A stretch of DNA of 64,000 nucleotides from assembly GCF_022539665.2 (NCBI RefSeq), contig NC_081331.1, forward strand, positions 8,277,534 through 8,341,533. Direction: 5' to 3'. The stretch is from Daphnia carinata (taxonomy: Eukaryota > Arthropoda > Branchiopoda > Diplostraca > Daphniidae). Made by a program: the position numbers and the translations under genes. Below, one piece after another: positions 22,748-36,154 of this stretch (positions within the stretch are counted from its first letter, which is position 1; every line of letters starts with the position of its first letter). The notes under the pieces were generated by a model that was not told the origin of the DNA, did no database searches, and saw only the letters and a program-made list of their open reading frames with translations.

Positions 22748-25396
22748 CTAAGACGTGGTAGGACTGTTGGTAACCGACTGAAACTTGACCACGCGAGATC
22801 TGACAGTCTCTGCTTTGTCTAAATGAACAAGAGAGGCTTTGGTCGGCAAAGGCGAGGATTTGACAGTACAGGTGGGCCCTTTCAGCAACCGGGTTCGAAC
22901 TTCGGGCACCTTTATTGCAGGTCGGACAGGCAGTGATGACGATAGCGAATGTAACGATTTAGAAAGATCCACTGTGCTACTTGGAGGTGAAGTATTAAAA
23001 CGCTCCAACGCACGAGCGCGGCTGCCCGTGCACACTCTCTCCCAAGGTCGATAATTTGCGGCTTCTTGATCGTTCGACGCAGCATGATGTTCGCAGTCTT
23101 GACTAAATAGATGCCGAGGGAGACCAGCACATGTTCCTGCCGTGGCGGGAAGGAAACGTTCCCACGTTCGGCGCCATAGACGTTGAGCTGCATGCGAAGT
23201 ATCGGAATATCGACGTAATGCAGGTTGAGTCCACTCCGATGGTGTGTCGTCCAACGATATGATGCTGGAACGGTCACTCGAGGAATCAGCCGAAGAGATT
23301 TCGCTGACCCCGTCACTGCCGTAACCTAAATCGCTAGTCCGGTCGCACGACGTTTCTCTACGGTTCGTTGGCGCCCGCAAACGGAATGGTAAGGAATTCC
23401 CTCGTCGACTAATGGGGTAACTAGTGAAACACGAGTCCTCGGACACTGCGCAAAGTTGCGGCTTATTTATATCAGTACGTGTGGGAAAAGCGACTAGCTG
23501 TGTGGAGGCCGTAGCCAAAGGCACTGCATTAGCGGGAGAACCAACTCCGGCTAGGGGATCCGATTGGCCATCCACAACCGTTTCGTCTAATGTGTCTTGG
23601 AACACGCTACCCGCATCCGTTTGATCGTCTCCGAGATCCTCGTCATCAGGAACGATGGTGCTGTTACAAGATAGTGTAGATGAATCTTCGCAAAACTGGA
23701 GAAACGACGGGATTTTATCGATGGAAGAGCCGACGCGTAACCAAGGATGATCAAGGCATCTTTGGGCGGTCAGCCGGATACTATAGGAAATAAAAATAAA
23801 TTAGGATCACATGAGAACAATTCGTTAAACTGAATAAATGATAAGCATTTCGCCAATGATACAAGTTAGATTCCAACTGGATTTGCTCGGAAAAAAAAAA
23901 TTACAATTGCAAAACTGCTGTACGTGCGACGTAAAAACTTGTAATAAGTCTTAAAAGGACAAAAGTTAAGGTAAAACGCCACATTATTTCACGACATTTT
24001 GCCTATTTTCAAGGTTTTCCTTTTGTGTTATCTGGGTGTGCATGACTAAAGCCAGTTGGAAAAACTTGAAAATACGGGAAAAGGTAGGAACACTTGAAGC
24101 ATCCGTGCATTGGTTCTGTACTTGTTTGAAATGTCTGGACGGGTTTCTAGATTTGTAAATGTTGCCTTGATTCAGGAGGAAGAGCAATTTCGGATATTTA
24201 CCTGGGATCCTGGGTGAGAAGACTGGAAATGAAATCAATGGCCGTTGCAGAAACATCATCGAAAAGATCACTTGGAAAATCCAGTTGGCATCGCGTGATA
24301 TTACAGAAGGTTTCCTGCTTGGTTTCGCCGCCAAATGGCGTGCAACCGGTGAGCAATACATATGCCAAAACACCAACTGACCTGTTCATATGGAAATGAC
24401 GAATTATTTCCGGTTAGCCTTCGCAAGTACGTAGTTCAACGTCTGTTTCACGTCCTTTAGCGGAGACGTCGACTAACATAAATGTGTATACCATACAAAA
24501 ACTGCTTTTCCAGTCGAAACTTCAAGCTTTGAAATTCCCGCTTAATATCAACAGATTTTGATTTTGATTCCGTTCGTGTGATCGTATTTGACTTACCACA
24601 TATCTGTTGCCAAGCTGATAGGTTCATAGTTCAATATTTCCGGAGCTGTGGAAGAGCAAAACGATTCAGCATGACTGATGTAAATAATATAATAAGGGGT
24701 AAGATGACAAACCACACGACTTACCAACATAGTCAGGAGTTCCTAGAATTTCGCGAACATCCGCTCCACGGGCGATATGCCTCGCGATGCCGAAGTCACA
24801 CAGTTTTATATCACAATCAGGGAATGGTCCGGTTAATAGTAAATTTTGCGGCTATATCAAAACATTGTTGTTGAGTGTGCATAGTGGATACCTATCCTCA
24901 TCGACGGATTAAACATCATACCTTCAAATCCAAATGCGCTATATCGTATTGATGAAGAAATAACAATCCACTCAAAACTTGACGAAGGAATCGGATAACA
25001 TCTTTTTCTTCCGGTATTTCGTCGCGATCTAGCACACTTTGCAGTTCTCCTCCCGTAGCTCTAATAGGGAGAACAATAAACATTAGTTGGTGTACGTAAT
25101 TGTTTCCCTCCGCTGTTCGTTCATTTCATTTTGATGCGCCATTAGGACGAACATAAAAAAGAACAATAACGAATTTCACTTGCAATTGTAAAATGAGGAC
25201 AGTCTCTCCGGGTGTGTCGTACACTTGTTCTAGCCGAACAATGTGTGGACACGAGCGGCACAAGTCCAAGGTTGCTGCTTCATGCAAGGACTCAGGTGTC
25301 AATCCGCCACCTCGACGTCTTTTTCGTATGACCTTGGCAGCAAATTGTTCTCCCGTTAAGATATTCCGGCATCGCTTCACAGCAGCAAATTTCCCC
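22748..25396 (-). CDS. DRAK/STK17-like serine/threonine kinase, 5' exon(s) missing
   Basis: Exons in transcript order are 25396-25184, 25060-24922, 24851-24725, 24645-24597, 24381-24202 and 23780-22748. Kinase landmarks in order are GKFAAVKRC (glycine loop), AAKVIRKRRR (ATP-binding lysine), HLDLKPQN (catalytic loop; HLD as in DRAK rather than HRD), CDFGIAR, GTPDYVAPE and TDMWSVGVLAYVLLTG. The domain ends QRCLDHPWL. The long final exon adds about 310 residues rich in serine and threonine, with no further domain. DRAKs belong to the death-associated kinase group and regulate myosin light chain and apoptosis; that role is family knowledge. All junctions keep frame. The first intron donor is GC, not GT. 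The N-terminal exon was not found. Confidence 0.9.
25061..25183 (-). other. GC-AG intron in the kinase gene
   Basis: The intron starts GCAAGTGAAA, the standard GC donor context. Using it joins the frame to give ILQLATGGELQ, the expected hinge region (ILEYAAGGE in relatives). The nearby GT donor two codon positions away would put the next exon out of frame. Confidence 0.75.
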
Positions 25397-28300
25397 CTAA
25401 TAGGATGTGATTGAAAAGCAAATATTAGTAATCTTCAGGGAATGATACTATTCGATTACGTAATATCAATAGCTATTTTCTTCATTAGAGAAAATACTGG
25501 TCACATCCAGAGACTATTTTAACATTTGTGGGCTAATGATATACCCGAAATTACAAAGTTACAAAAACAACAGAGCTTTGATGATTAATGTAATAAGTAT
25601 TTTTCTGTTCCAAAAGTGATCGAATATCTTGTATAGGGAACCACCGGACGCGAGCACTAACAGCTAGTGTAATTTTCATGCGACAACTTTTCTCAATTTC
25701 TTGACGTTCAAGTTTGTTGTTCAAGTAACAAACAATACACATATCAGCGATTATGAAAGATCAATGAGAAGGAAGCACTTGCAAAACGCTCAAGGGTGAA
25801 CTAGTATCACTTTTTAAAGTTTATCTTTCGAATTGCCAAAAAAAATATAGAAACTTAAAGTGAAACTGACAGTGGAAATGATTATTCCCCAACAGCAGTG
25901 AGTGTCTCACACAATTTACAGCCCTCATGGTTAATTTCGAGTTGCCAATTTCAACTACCTAAGTTTATTAAACTATTATTATTTTTAATCAACGTCGTAT
26001 TCCTAATCTTTGAAAGCCGAAATAGCTCTTAGCCAGACTGAAAACACCACGAACTACCAAATGTGGACACTTTGGCAATGAAGGTGTATCTGTAATTTGG
26101 CTATGCTTGCCCAATATTGTTCGCCAACTTTATTTACTATGCTTACTGACAAAGCGAACAAGATGTTACGAAAACTCCCAGGCGAGACAGGATGCCTAAA
26201 AGGTATTGTGGTATGTCGTGAAAATCTCACGACGCCATTTCAATTGGCTGGATGATACAGCACGAATTGAACCAAGCTGAGATAATGCTTATGTTATCCA
26301 TTTCCTGTCGGAAAACTGATGGGGGATACTGTTGCCGAGATAGGCAGAATGCTAACCCCTAAGCAGTCAACGCTCTGGCGCCATATACTTTTAATCACCG
26401 ACTAGTTATAGCACTATTTCTCTCATCTGCGTCCAGAGACGTCATTGTCCAATGAAATTAAATTGATAAGAACTGACCTTCGTCAGGCCATCAGTGGTGG
26501 ATAAATGAAAACATAGGAACATGATGCAGACAAGCTTAAAAAGCTTTCAAAAGTTCCCGTGCGAAAAGTAACCACATAACCAGGTCTACAAAAGGGCGTC
26601 CTAAACTTGTCAAAACTAGACCTTCACATGACTCACATTTTGATGACTCGTGTGGATTATGTTGCAAAGAATATTTGTGTTTTGTACCTCGCGAGAATTC
26701 TTAGCCCAAATGCTATTCTCAATCGTTTTTACCTTGCGTTAAATTGCTTACTTTTTTTTCTCGTTAATCAAACTGGATTCACGTGATGTGTAAAATCCGA
26801 TTTTTCTGGCTAAACCCCAAAAAATTTAGAAGTTCATTGTTTGTTTTTTTTCTTTCTTTCTTTCCATGTTTTTTAAATGTTGACTTATTCCTTTTTCTCT
26901 TTTTCTCTTAAGGAACAGAGAAAGGTAAAGACTTAGTAAGGGCAAACGGGAGGCCTTCCCATAAACTATGCGAAACGCAAAAAGCAAAAACATATTCAAC
27001 TCTTTGGCGCCCATTTTCCAAAGGCGGATGACGACTCCATGGAGTCTCCGCCAATGTTAATGAGATAAAGTCAGGGCTGATGCTGCCACGTTTGGTAGTT
27101 CACCATTTAAGGACAAGCAAGGTCGACTGCTGTGAATCCAGCGCCAGTGACCGTAAAAGGAGAACAACCATGAATCGAGAAATGAAAGGAACGGGAGGGG
27201 GAATGGACTGAAAAGACGAAAGAAAAAGAAAGAAAAAAAAATGAAAAGAACAAAATTACAATAACTAACGTTTCTGCGACTGGTGGTCCAAGTTGCCCAG
27301 TAAAGTGAATTCTGCTGCAACTTTTAATTGCGAGCAAATGTCTTAGGTTTCTATGATGGAATTGATTTTTGGGCTCATCGATAAAAACAAAAGCAAGAAC
27401 TACTTGTCCACATTATTTCCCTTTGCGGGATGACTGCTTGCTAGGCAGGCAGAGCGTACGCTCATTCTTTTTTCTGTCAGCTAATTCCGAGAATTGAAGT
27501 CGAAAGTGCGGTTGTCAAACTTCCACCGGATTTGTAATAACGGGTAAAACCAGGATCTGCCAAAACTATATTTGATGACGCTGGTTGAAACGAGGACATT
27601 CGAACGACACGTAACTAACCATAATAAAACGGCAGGCACGCGTCTAGACATATTTGTTTCGTCATTTCTAAACCATTTTCCATTCGAACCAATGCATGAG
27701 GTATCGTGAAAATTCTCTCGTTTCGCGACCAAGGTTTCTAATAAACATGCTAGCAAAAGATATCGTTAACAGATAAGCAACGAGGAAATTGTTTACGGGC
27801 CTTCCGCGCAATATAAGGGAAGTGTAAATTGCATCAACTACAAAGCCAGCCGTCCATAATTGAAAACAGCACATTGCAGCCATGCGTTTGACTTTAGGTA
27901 ATGTTGCTGGTAAACTTTACGCGGTATAGAATAGGTTTGTTAATTATGCTACACCATGCCTTTTACGTTCGGAAACGAATTTCGTTTTTTGTTCGTTATC
28001 ATACATTGCACCTCGTTATTCTTTCATCCAAGATCGAATAAACTCGAATGCATGCTATAAGATCAGAAGGTATCGTTGCAACTGACTATCCTATAGCTTT
28101 TGCCCAATTCACTGCCAAGCCCAGTTAATCCTTGTCAATATACCAATCACCGGTTGAAATTTTGGCAATGAGACACTTATCATCACGACTTCTCTTTCAT
28201 CTTGAAAGATCTTGGTTTCCTCTTCGCAAAAAATACCTAGAAGAAAAACCAAGTTAGACGTTTGATGTGCAGAAGTCTTTCATGAATGTGATCATTTTGA

Positions 28301-30847
28301 GAATGTCAGAATACTCGTGCTGCCACAGGCAGCCAATACTGCGACTCTAGCACATATACAACTAAGGACATTGTAGCTTGCCCCTTTGTTGACGACTACA
28401 AGTGAAAACTGGCTGGCTGTCCACATATTTTTACGAATGACAAGCTGTACCGGTTGTTACTGGTTTTCATTTTATCTCTCAAGTTCACGAAGACAAAACC
28501 AGTATCAAAAAAGGAAAAAATGCCCCGCTAAAGTTTGCATTGGGTAATTCAAGCGTTGATACTGCATACTTGTTTCAATTACCCGAAAGTACGGAAGAAA
28601 CACACACGATCCAGTTCCAGCTTCAAAATGGAATGTTTTACATGCAAGGAACACTGCAAAAGCTAATACCTAGTTCTTCTAACTCATTTCAAATTAATCG
28701 CTTTGAAAATAAAATATCATACTAAAGAATAAAATGGCCAACGCTCGAATACGACGCTAATATAACAACACTCTGAGTTTTTCGCTGTCTGATAACATGC
28801 AGTAAAGCGTCAGACAGAAGCATAGTAATGACGGACAAGTTGCAAATCAAAGTGGACTGAGGGCAGGAATCGATCATTTAAGTTAAGCTATACGAGGAAA
28901 CGACACTAGTTACTCGAGGATCTCAAGTACGGACTTTGTGCTGCTCTTCATTCGAATCTCGGACGATTATATCCTACTAAAGAAATTACTGCGACATGAC
29001 TTCGCGGCTGGGTGCTCAATTCACTATTATTTCTTTACGAGCTGATAACATCAACTCTTTGCCCGTGTAAAAAAAAATTTATTCTTAGTTCTAAAACGGA
29101 CAGCAAGCCTTAGTTGCGGAACAGTTTTTTCCTACCTTATCTATATCACACCATTTACCAACAGTGGAAGACAAGCGTTTTAATTCTGGCAATACACAAT
29201 TTAACTAGACACACTTACTGATGGAAAATATAGAATAATTACTTTTTCGCATAAATGCATATTAAAAATGTCGCATTCAAAAGGATACCAAAATTCGAAG
29301 CGCATAGAAATCTGAACTAGATGATTTTTTTCTCTCTTGTGTTTCGTGTTCTTGCTAAGCAACTGGCAAATCGATCAAGATTCTTTCGTCTTAGAATGTA
29401 AATGAACCAGCCACGGAGAGGTAGGAACGGCAGAGAACAAGGAATGCCACTTGGTCAGCATTCTGCTAGACGACCGTTTGAGCGAAGGCGGCGCACCCTC
29501 TGCCCTCAAGGGATGAGAAATTTGAAAAAGACGAAAAAAGATTCGAAAAAGAGCTTGCGTGGCATCGATGTTGGATCAAGCAAAACCCAGTTCTAGTTTA
29601 TGGAACGCAGACCGAACCAAGTACTATCTATAAAAGGGAATATCAAAACGATGCGATGAAAGAGCAAATTGCCAACTTGAATTGCTCAAAGGAACATAGT
29701 GTCAGAGATAGCTATTTTGATTTGACATCAACAGAAATGGCCTTCGCCGTTGTCAAACTTCCTCATCTCGTAACCAGATACAAGATCCTACACTTGTTTC
29801 CATTTCGAAACAATTTATAGAAATCACGAAATTTGTAGCTCATACTTTGACCATGACCCTCTTAACGCAATGACATATGGTGGTCGTTTTCTCTTTCCTT
29901 AAAATATTACGTCAAATCGTCATAGGAGAACAGCTCAACAACAGAAACGGAACGGAGGGCAGATATCGCTTTAAAGTGCAATGCGTCTTAGCAAAGCTTC
30001 CAATAAGCTGTGGGGCAACAGTTTAGTTTTCCAAGAATCAATCCATTTTACTGCACAATGCCCCGTCAGTAAATCCAAGATAAGTGAAGGAATACACCAA
30101 TATTATATGTTATTGAATGCCAAGAAACATCACCTGGCGATCTATGACTGGCCAAAGTAGCGGAAGTTGAAAGGGTAAGTAGATTAATCGAGGGGAGGGA
30201 GGGGAGATCCAACAAGGAACTTCTTATCGGTTGAAATCAAAACACATACTCTGATTATGAAGGCTATTTCACAATCACGATACGAGTGGCGAAGCAGACA
30301 TGCAACTACAGAGCTTTAATCAAAATAGAATTTAGACAAATTTGGTTCGCGCTCATTTGGTAGCGACTATCCGCATCATCCAAACTATGAAAGAATTAGG
30401 AAAAAGTCAAGCAAAATACATTAAATACAAAAGGTAGTAAGATAGAGAGATACACAAAGAGGCCCCCAGACAACCGCTCAAGACTACAAGAGCCAAATTT
30501 GGCTGGACAAGGTGAAAGTCGCTGTAACCAACACTGCTGAACAACTTCGCAAAAAAAAAAAACTTCCTACAGAGAAGATCGAACATTGCCTTTTACGCAA
30601 CGCAGTATTCGAGTCCTTATATGTTTGTAAATCCCTCATTCTTTCGCGAAATAAAACAAGGATCTCAAATTAATAACATCCGGTTTATGTTTTTTGGATG
30701 ATAAAGACCACGTCTGCCAATTACTTATAACCTATGTGACTATACAATACACTCTTTACCGGAATTCTCCTTCTCGATGGAACTTCATTAATTATATCAG
30801 CAACATTTAAAAACATGTGTTAATTATGCCAAGCTAAAATACTACAG
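25397..30847. other. no supported gene over about 5.4 kb
   Basis: This should contain the missing first exon(s) of the kinase. One candidate is a minus-strand open stretch around 25690-25600, but it does not resemble the family N-terminus. Other short frames (27668-27883 minus with hydrophobic residues; 28540-28725 plus; 29402-29596 plus, basic) have no recognisable relation. Purine-rich tracts occur near 27190-27250 and 30450. Confidence 0.3.
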
Positions 30848-30934
30848 CTAAATTTTAAGGACAAATTCCACTAAGTTCCAGTTTCCACTAAGATAAAAAT
30901 ATTGTCCTGAGGAATGAAAACTGGTATACCTTGC

Positions 30935-31114
30935 AAATGGCTGGTTCTCCACTGTGTACAATTGATGGAGTGGTTCTCGAGCTACCAACACTTCTGCCCT
31001 AGATGGGCATAATGTCAACAATCCAGGTATAGAGCTAACCGTTAAAGATGCCACAGACTCTTCCAGTCTCATTCCTGCAACGGATTCACCATCAATTCCA
31101 CTACCACCAACCAT
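30935..31114 (-). CDS. possible first exon of an unidentified gene
   Basis: The open frame begins with ATG at 31114-31112 in a good context (ATAAAATGG) and runs about 60 codons to a GTATAC donor-like site near 30935. Residues include EDSVASL-like and PSRAEVLVAREPLHQLY stretches without low complexity. No downstream exon was identified and no family is recognised, so it may be chance. Confidence 0.2.
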
Positions 31115-34100
31115 TTTATGTACTTTATTTATTTATTTATTATTGTCTATACAACTTGCTAGCGATATTGTTCCAATGCAAAGTGGAAACTGATGGAAAC
31201 TGATTCGACAATTTCAGCACTGATAACTCGTTCAAATGCTCGGATTCGGTTATGTTTTGCTTAACAGTCTCACTCTTTGCTGTGGCTGTAGAAAACAAAG
31301 TATGTTTGAGCACCAAATGTCAGCGATCGAAGGTTGCGTTCGGGATCAAGTGGCCATGCTACACCAACCGTCGACACACACTGAAAACAACATGGAGTTG
31401 TCAATTGCACACTTCTTGGAATCGACTAATGCCTGTATGATAGGGGAAGGAACGAAAGGCACAAACTATTTCAGAAAACTGACAAATTTCACAAAATTCC
31501 GTCCAGACTGCAACTCGAGAGTGGTCTGCTGGTGCGCGTCGTCATTTAGTTAGCCCTGCCCAAGGAAAGCTTGTCCCCTGCGGCAAGCCGAAAAGAGGGC
31601 TGTATCGATATAAGTATCGACACAGATCGACTAAAATCGATTTAAGTTAACAAATCAGTTTTGAAGACGGACAACCTATTTCCTTTACGAGCGTTTCAGC
31701 ACAGGCAAGAAACTTTCCAAAAATCATAACCCAAAACCGAAATTTCCGAAGAAGTTTTATTAACATAGGTGCGCATAGACATAGGTGTTGACAACTTAGT
31801 TATTTGTACTTTCCTGTCTAGCTTGCTAAACTTGTAGACCTGAGAATCCTTGAGAGAACTGTGTTACGTATGTATACTCGTACTTAAAGGGCACAAACGG
31901 CATCACCACACCGTTGTTCAGTTATTTACAACGCACATTAAAGGATATACGTCCACAATTTCATCCACAATTTAAGACACTGTTTAATTAATTATATAAC
32001 GAAATCGGAAGTTTCATGAACAAGATGATTATTGGTGGATGAGCTTGTTTTTTGTTAACTTCTGAGAACGTAGCAAGTTGCCTTCGCATGGCCGCAGGTC
32101 TGTGATTTTACATATGGTCCTCGCGGTTCTCTTTGCCTTAAAAGGAACTCGAGTTATTCGTTGCTGACGCACTCCAAAGTCGAACTGCAAGGGGACAAGC
32201 TACTCTTGAGATAACAGCCAATCTCCGGCCTTGAAGAATCACAAAAAGTGTAACTTTCAGGTTGCAGCGTTCGGGATCTGCCGGGATCAGTGTATGACAC
32301 GCATAGGCATCGTCGTAAAAGCCTAGATGCTCCATAGAAATGCCATAGCTGTTTCAGACGAATTAACGTTAGAAACGGAAAAAATACACGACTGACACGA
32401 CAAACTGGACAAGTATCTGTCTGTATAGTTTCTAGCGTCATTCACGTGTCATAGTAGGCTGTGGACTAATATCGGTGCGTGATGAGAAATCCCACGCAGC
32501 TAGGTCCAATTCCTTGCGCGTGTATTAGAGGCTTTTCATCGCATCCTCGCGTCAGCTTTACACATACATAAGCCGTATCAAAGTTTCCGATTTTGTTGGA
32601 AACGTGAACTAGTGTACTTCATTTGGCCAAACAAAGCATGTTCTTTAAGTATTTTAGGTTCCAGAGTAAGTGTCCGTTATCGTCTACGATTATGTTCCGT
32701 CTAGCCAAGTTCAGGATTGCCTGCATTGTTTGAGGTAATTATAACAACAAAAACTTCTTCGCCGTTTAGTCTATTCTGAAGCTCTGCCATATTAAGCAGA
32801 GAACGTAAATACTATTGGAAATAGCATTTTAGTTTTACCAAGCATATACGTAGCTATTGTATGTACCGCGTTATCCTGATGCCATCTGGTAGGATACTGA
32901 TACCTTTATAGTTTTGCAAAATTCTTACTAAGGGAACACCGTATTTGTCTGGCAATGAAAATTCAACGTTTGCGAAGATGACAATAGGGAGTACATACGG
33001 CTAAAGATACTGTGTGTACAGAGAAAGCGTTGTCTGTGCTGATACGGTACTTAAAGCACGGAATCAGTGACCGAAATGTGGAAACACCATGATGAAATTC
33101 TTGCCTAATCCAACCAGTTTTCTATTCTAGATTAAGGTGAAACGCCACACTTCAAAAATTTTATAGTTTTGAACGCTAGCTTGAGAGATTTTGAAAAACC
33201 TGATTGCTCGATTGGAATCAAAATGATTTTAGTTGGTGTATGTATTCACAGGTCGTTGATAATACTTAGTTATAAGCTAATATAAGTTTTACTGTACCGG
33301 ACTACGCATTTGAGCTAAATACAATAAATTCGTACGTTATTCAACCAGCTCACTATACTCCTTCGATGTGAAGGACACACATAAAAAAAAAAATATTTTT
33401 TTTTTAATATAAGTGAATGTTAATTTTTTTTGCGTACTGCTTTTAAGCAACCATTGTCTTATTCCAGGTAATAGTGACAGTTACATTTCATAGTATCATG
33501 ATGTAAGTGTGCTTTTGCTATTTTAGAGACGCCGCAATTCTCAACTAGCAGTGAAATGTCTCCATAGGCTACTAGACGGCAGGAATTTATACCAAGAGAA
33601 AGTACTTCATGCTCGTACGGCCCTTAAAGCAGAGAATCAACGACTGCAACGGGTGGAAACACAGTGATGAAACTGTTACTCAATGATAGTAGCAGTTTTC
33701 TATTTCAAACCACTACGAAAGCCGTAAGTGTTTTGTTTTACCTTCGAATACACGCCATGGTTCTTCAGCGCCTTATGGAAACGCGCTGCTATTTAAATCC
33801 GATTTGAATACTTTTGGAGCTCATGGATGTGGCTTTTCAGCGCACCCTTGTCTCTATTTTACAAACTTAACTAGCCAGATTTTCAGCCTCATACAAATTA
33901 GGCTTAGTCATACTTTTACTTTTATTTGAAAAAAAACTGGTTATTCACATCGGACATACGACAACCTACTTAATTTTTCCAAAAAACACCAAATTCTGGT
34001 TTGTCATCGTTTGCTCAACAGACTGTTGGCGGTTTAGGCAGAGCATTATACTGTCACAAATAGCCTATATGGGCCTAAATATACGGTCAAACATTATTAC

Positions 34101-35074
34101 GTGGTGATCGAAAAATCAATGGAAATAAAATTCGGCTGTTAAATAGTCCTATGTGTATTTTTTTCTCTTCACTGAGCAATTGCGGACAGGCGGAGGCATC
34201 ACACAAAAAACTGAAATGTTTTTAGGAGATTGAAATTCATGATATTCTATTCCATTATCTTGATTAATTTACGTTACAGAAGTAAAGTTAGATTGAGTTA
34301 GATATTTTTACCTCTTAATGGAATTTCGCGGGATCGGAAATTCCTGCTAAAGTTTTCAAACTAATGTTTGAACTTTGTAGGTCTAATTTTGAATCACCAC
34401 CGGTGAAATATGGAATTTTTGCAGCTTTTAAATTCTATCGTGGAGTTGTTTATTCCCTCGTATTGTCGGCATTACAAAGTATCAGATTATTTAATTTTAC
34501 CTAAAGGTACTTTGTAGCTTGTCTTGTTTTTTGGCGCTATCTTACACTGCATGAAAGAGGAAAGGAAGGGCAAGTCTTGTTGAAATTTTGTTTGCTCTTA
34601 CAAAATTTTTGCTTTAGAAATTTCAAGTGAAAATGTCGGAGAATATGGAATATCTTAACGATTTCGTGTTAAATGTTCATGGCATTCATGAGAAAATCCT
34701 TTAACATTAAACAGCTTAGGCCTACACACACTTGCCGTTTGTAATTCGTGATCTAGAGTTGCCTCCGAATTGCGATAATCGATTTTCCTTTTGGAGCTAA
34801 AAGATTATGGAAAAATTAAGCGAAAGTCGAACGGAAAGTTTAGCAGGATTGGGATATTCTTTAGTTGATTTATAACCTTTTTCTGATGCCTGTACTTCAC
34901 AGCAGGATATGGTCACTCAAAATTCTAAAGAAAATTTCAAGAGTGCAACCAGACATTAAGACGTTCAGGGTTTGTCTGTCATGACCTACAAACATGTGAT
35001 AGACGCCGTAACAACAGGAGTTGTAAAGACCAAGAAATTTTCACATGATAGCAACATGGCTGGTGTTCCATATA
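31115..35074. other. no supported gene; diverged duplication near 33.0 and 33.6 kb
   Basis: Open frames at 31236-31553 (plus) and 32138-32441 (minus, two overlapping frames) have no recognised domain. A segment around 33043-33130 reappears diverged at about 33616-33712 (TACGG, CTTAAAGCA, GGAAACAC and TGATGAAA followed by CAGTTTTCTATT, in order). The rest is AT-rich sequence with no structure I can name. Confidence 0.35.
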
Positions 35075-35368
35075 AGGGCGCATTTTGGCGTCTACTTTTA
35101 GTTCAACTTTTTTAGTGAACTTGTATTTTTGCGTCAACTGCCCGGTAGATGGTTCAACTAGGCGACCGTTTTGGCGACAACGCCAGTGGGAGGTTCAACT
35201 GAAACAGTTGAGCTTTTTCAACGGTGGTCCAGACCACCGTTGACCTTCAACTGAACTGCAACTCCTCCCCTTTCTCAGCTGTAGCGATGAACTTCCATTT
35301 TGGCGTCAACTTTGACGAAAAGTTGAACTAAATAGGTTCAACAAATGGTTGACGCCAAAATGCGCCCT
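35075..35368. mobile_element. 294-bp MITE
   Basis: The ends are inverted copies: AGGGCGCATTTTGGCGTC at the left and GACGCCAAAATGCGCCCT at the right, 18 bp without mismatch. The body is packed with GTTCAAC/GTTGAAC words in both orientations. A perfect palindrome with 12-bp arms lies at its centre (35218-35243, TCAACGGTGGTC around CA). There is no coding capacity. A target duplication is not clear; flanks are TATA and AAAA. Confidence 0.85.
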
Positions 35369-36150
35369 AAAATACGTATTCCGTGTCGGTGCTATCGGTT
35401 CTCCGTATTACAGTTGCCGACTGTCAACGCCATCTCTTGTTTAGGAAACCATACTCTAATTACTTGTTTTCGTTTATATTTATGCAATATAATCCTTTTT
35501 ACCTTGATATTTTTTGGAATTCATAGAATATGTTTCAAATAAGTATTTATGTAATTTCTTTGAAATTAGCGTAAACGGCCACTAATATCGGACCAACACC
35601 TCTCGTTCGTTTTCCGGGTCTTTTACGTTGCCAAGAAAAGAACGAAAACGGTTCAAAATCCGACTACGGTGCATCTTACCCTGTATACTAGGAACATTTG
35701 TAACACATTATATCTTTTTTTTTAAATTTTGTGCCATTAACTACCGTTTTCAAGTTTATTGCTGCGGATCGCAACGGCTACACCAAGTTTATTAAACAGA
35801 ACCGAATCGTTTGATAAGTACCCACACGAGTAGTATCTGATCAATCATATTTCGGTCCGTCGGTGCAGTTTATTGGGTATCAAATAATCCTTTCTTTCAA
35901 GAGGCACACGAACTTAAAAGAATCATTTATCGGGAATACTTGATGTGAAAATAGGCAAACATTACTGAAAAAAAATTTCCATTTTTGTAAAAGAATTTTC
36001 CAAACTAAGAGCTTTAAAGGGCTGATATTTTTCTGTCGTATTTATATCTATTCGGTAGTGTACATCTACAGTGTTTCAACTTTTTTATTATGAAACAAGT
36101 AAATAATGGAACTTAAGCCAGGCAGCATGGTAGAAATATTATAGCGTGAC
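35369..36150. other. no supported feature
   Basis: AT-rich intergenic sequence without recognised genes or repeats. Confidence 0.4.
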
Positions 36151-36154
36151 AAAA

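Noticed and set aside
22912-23316. 134-codon frame within the kinase final exon
   Set aside because: It is a shadow of the kinase coding frame, which is supported by splicing and domain order.
27057-27337. Minus-strand frames rich in Phe and Ser
   Set aside because: They come from a purine-rich tract read in antisense. They are low complexity.
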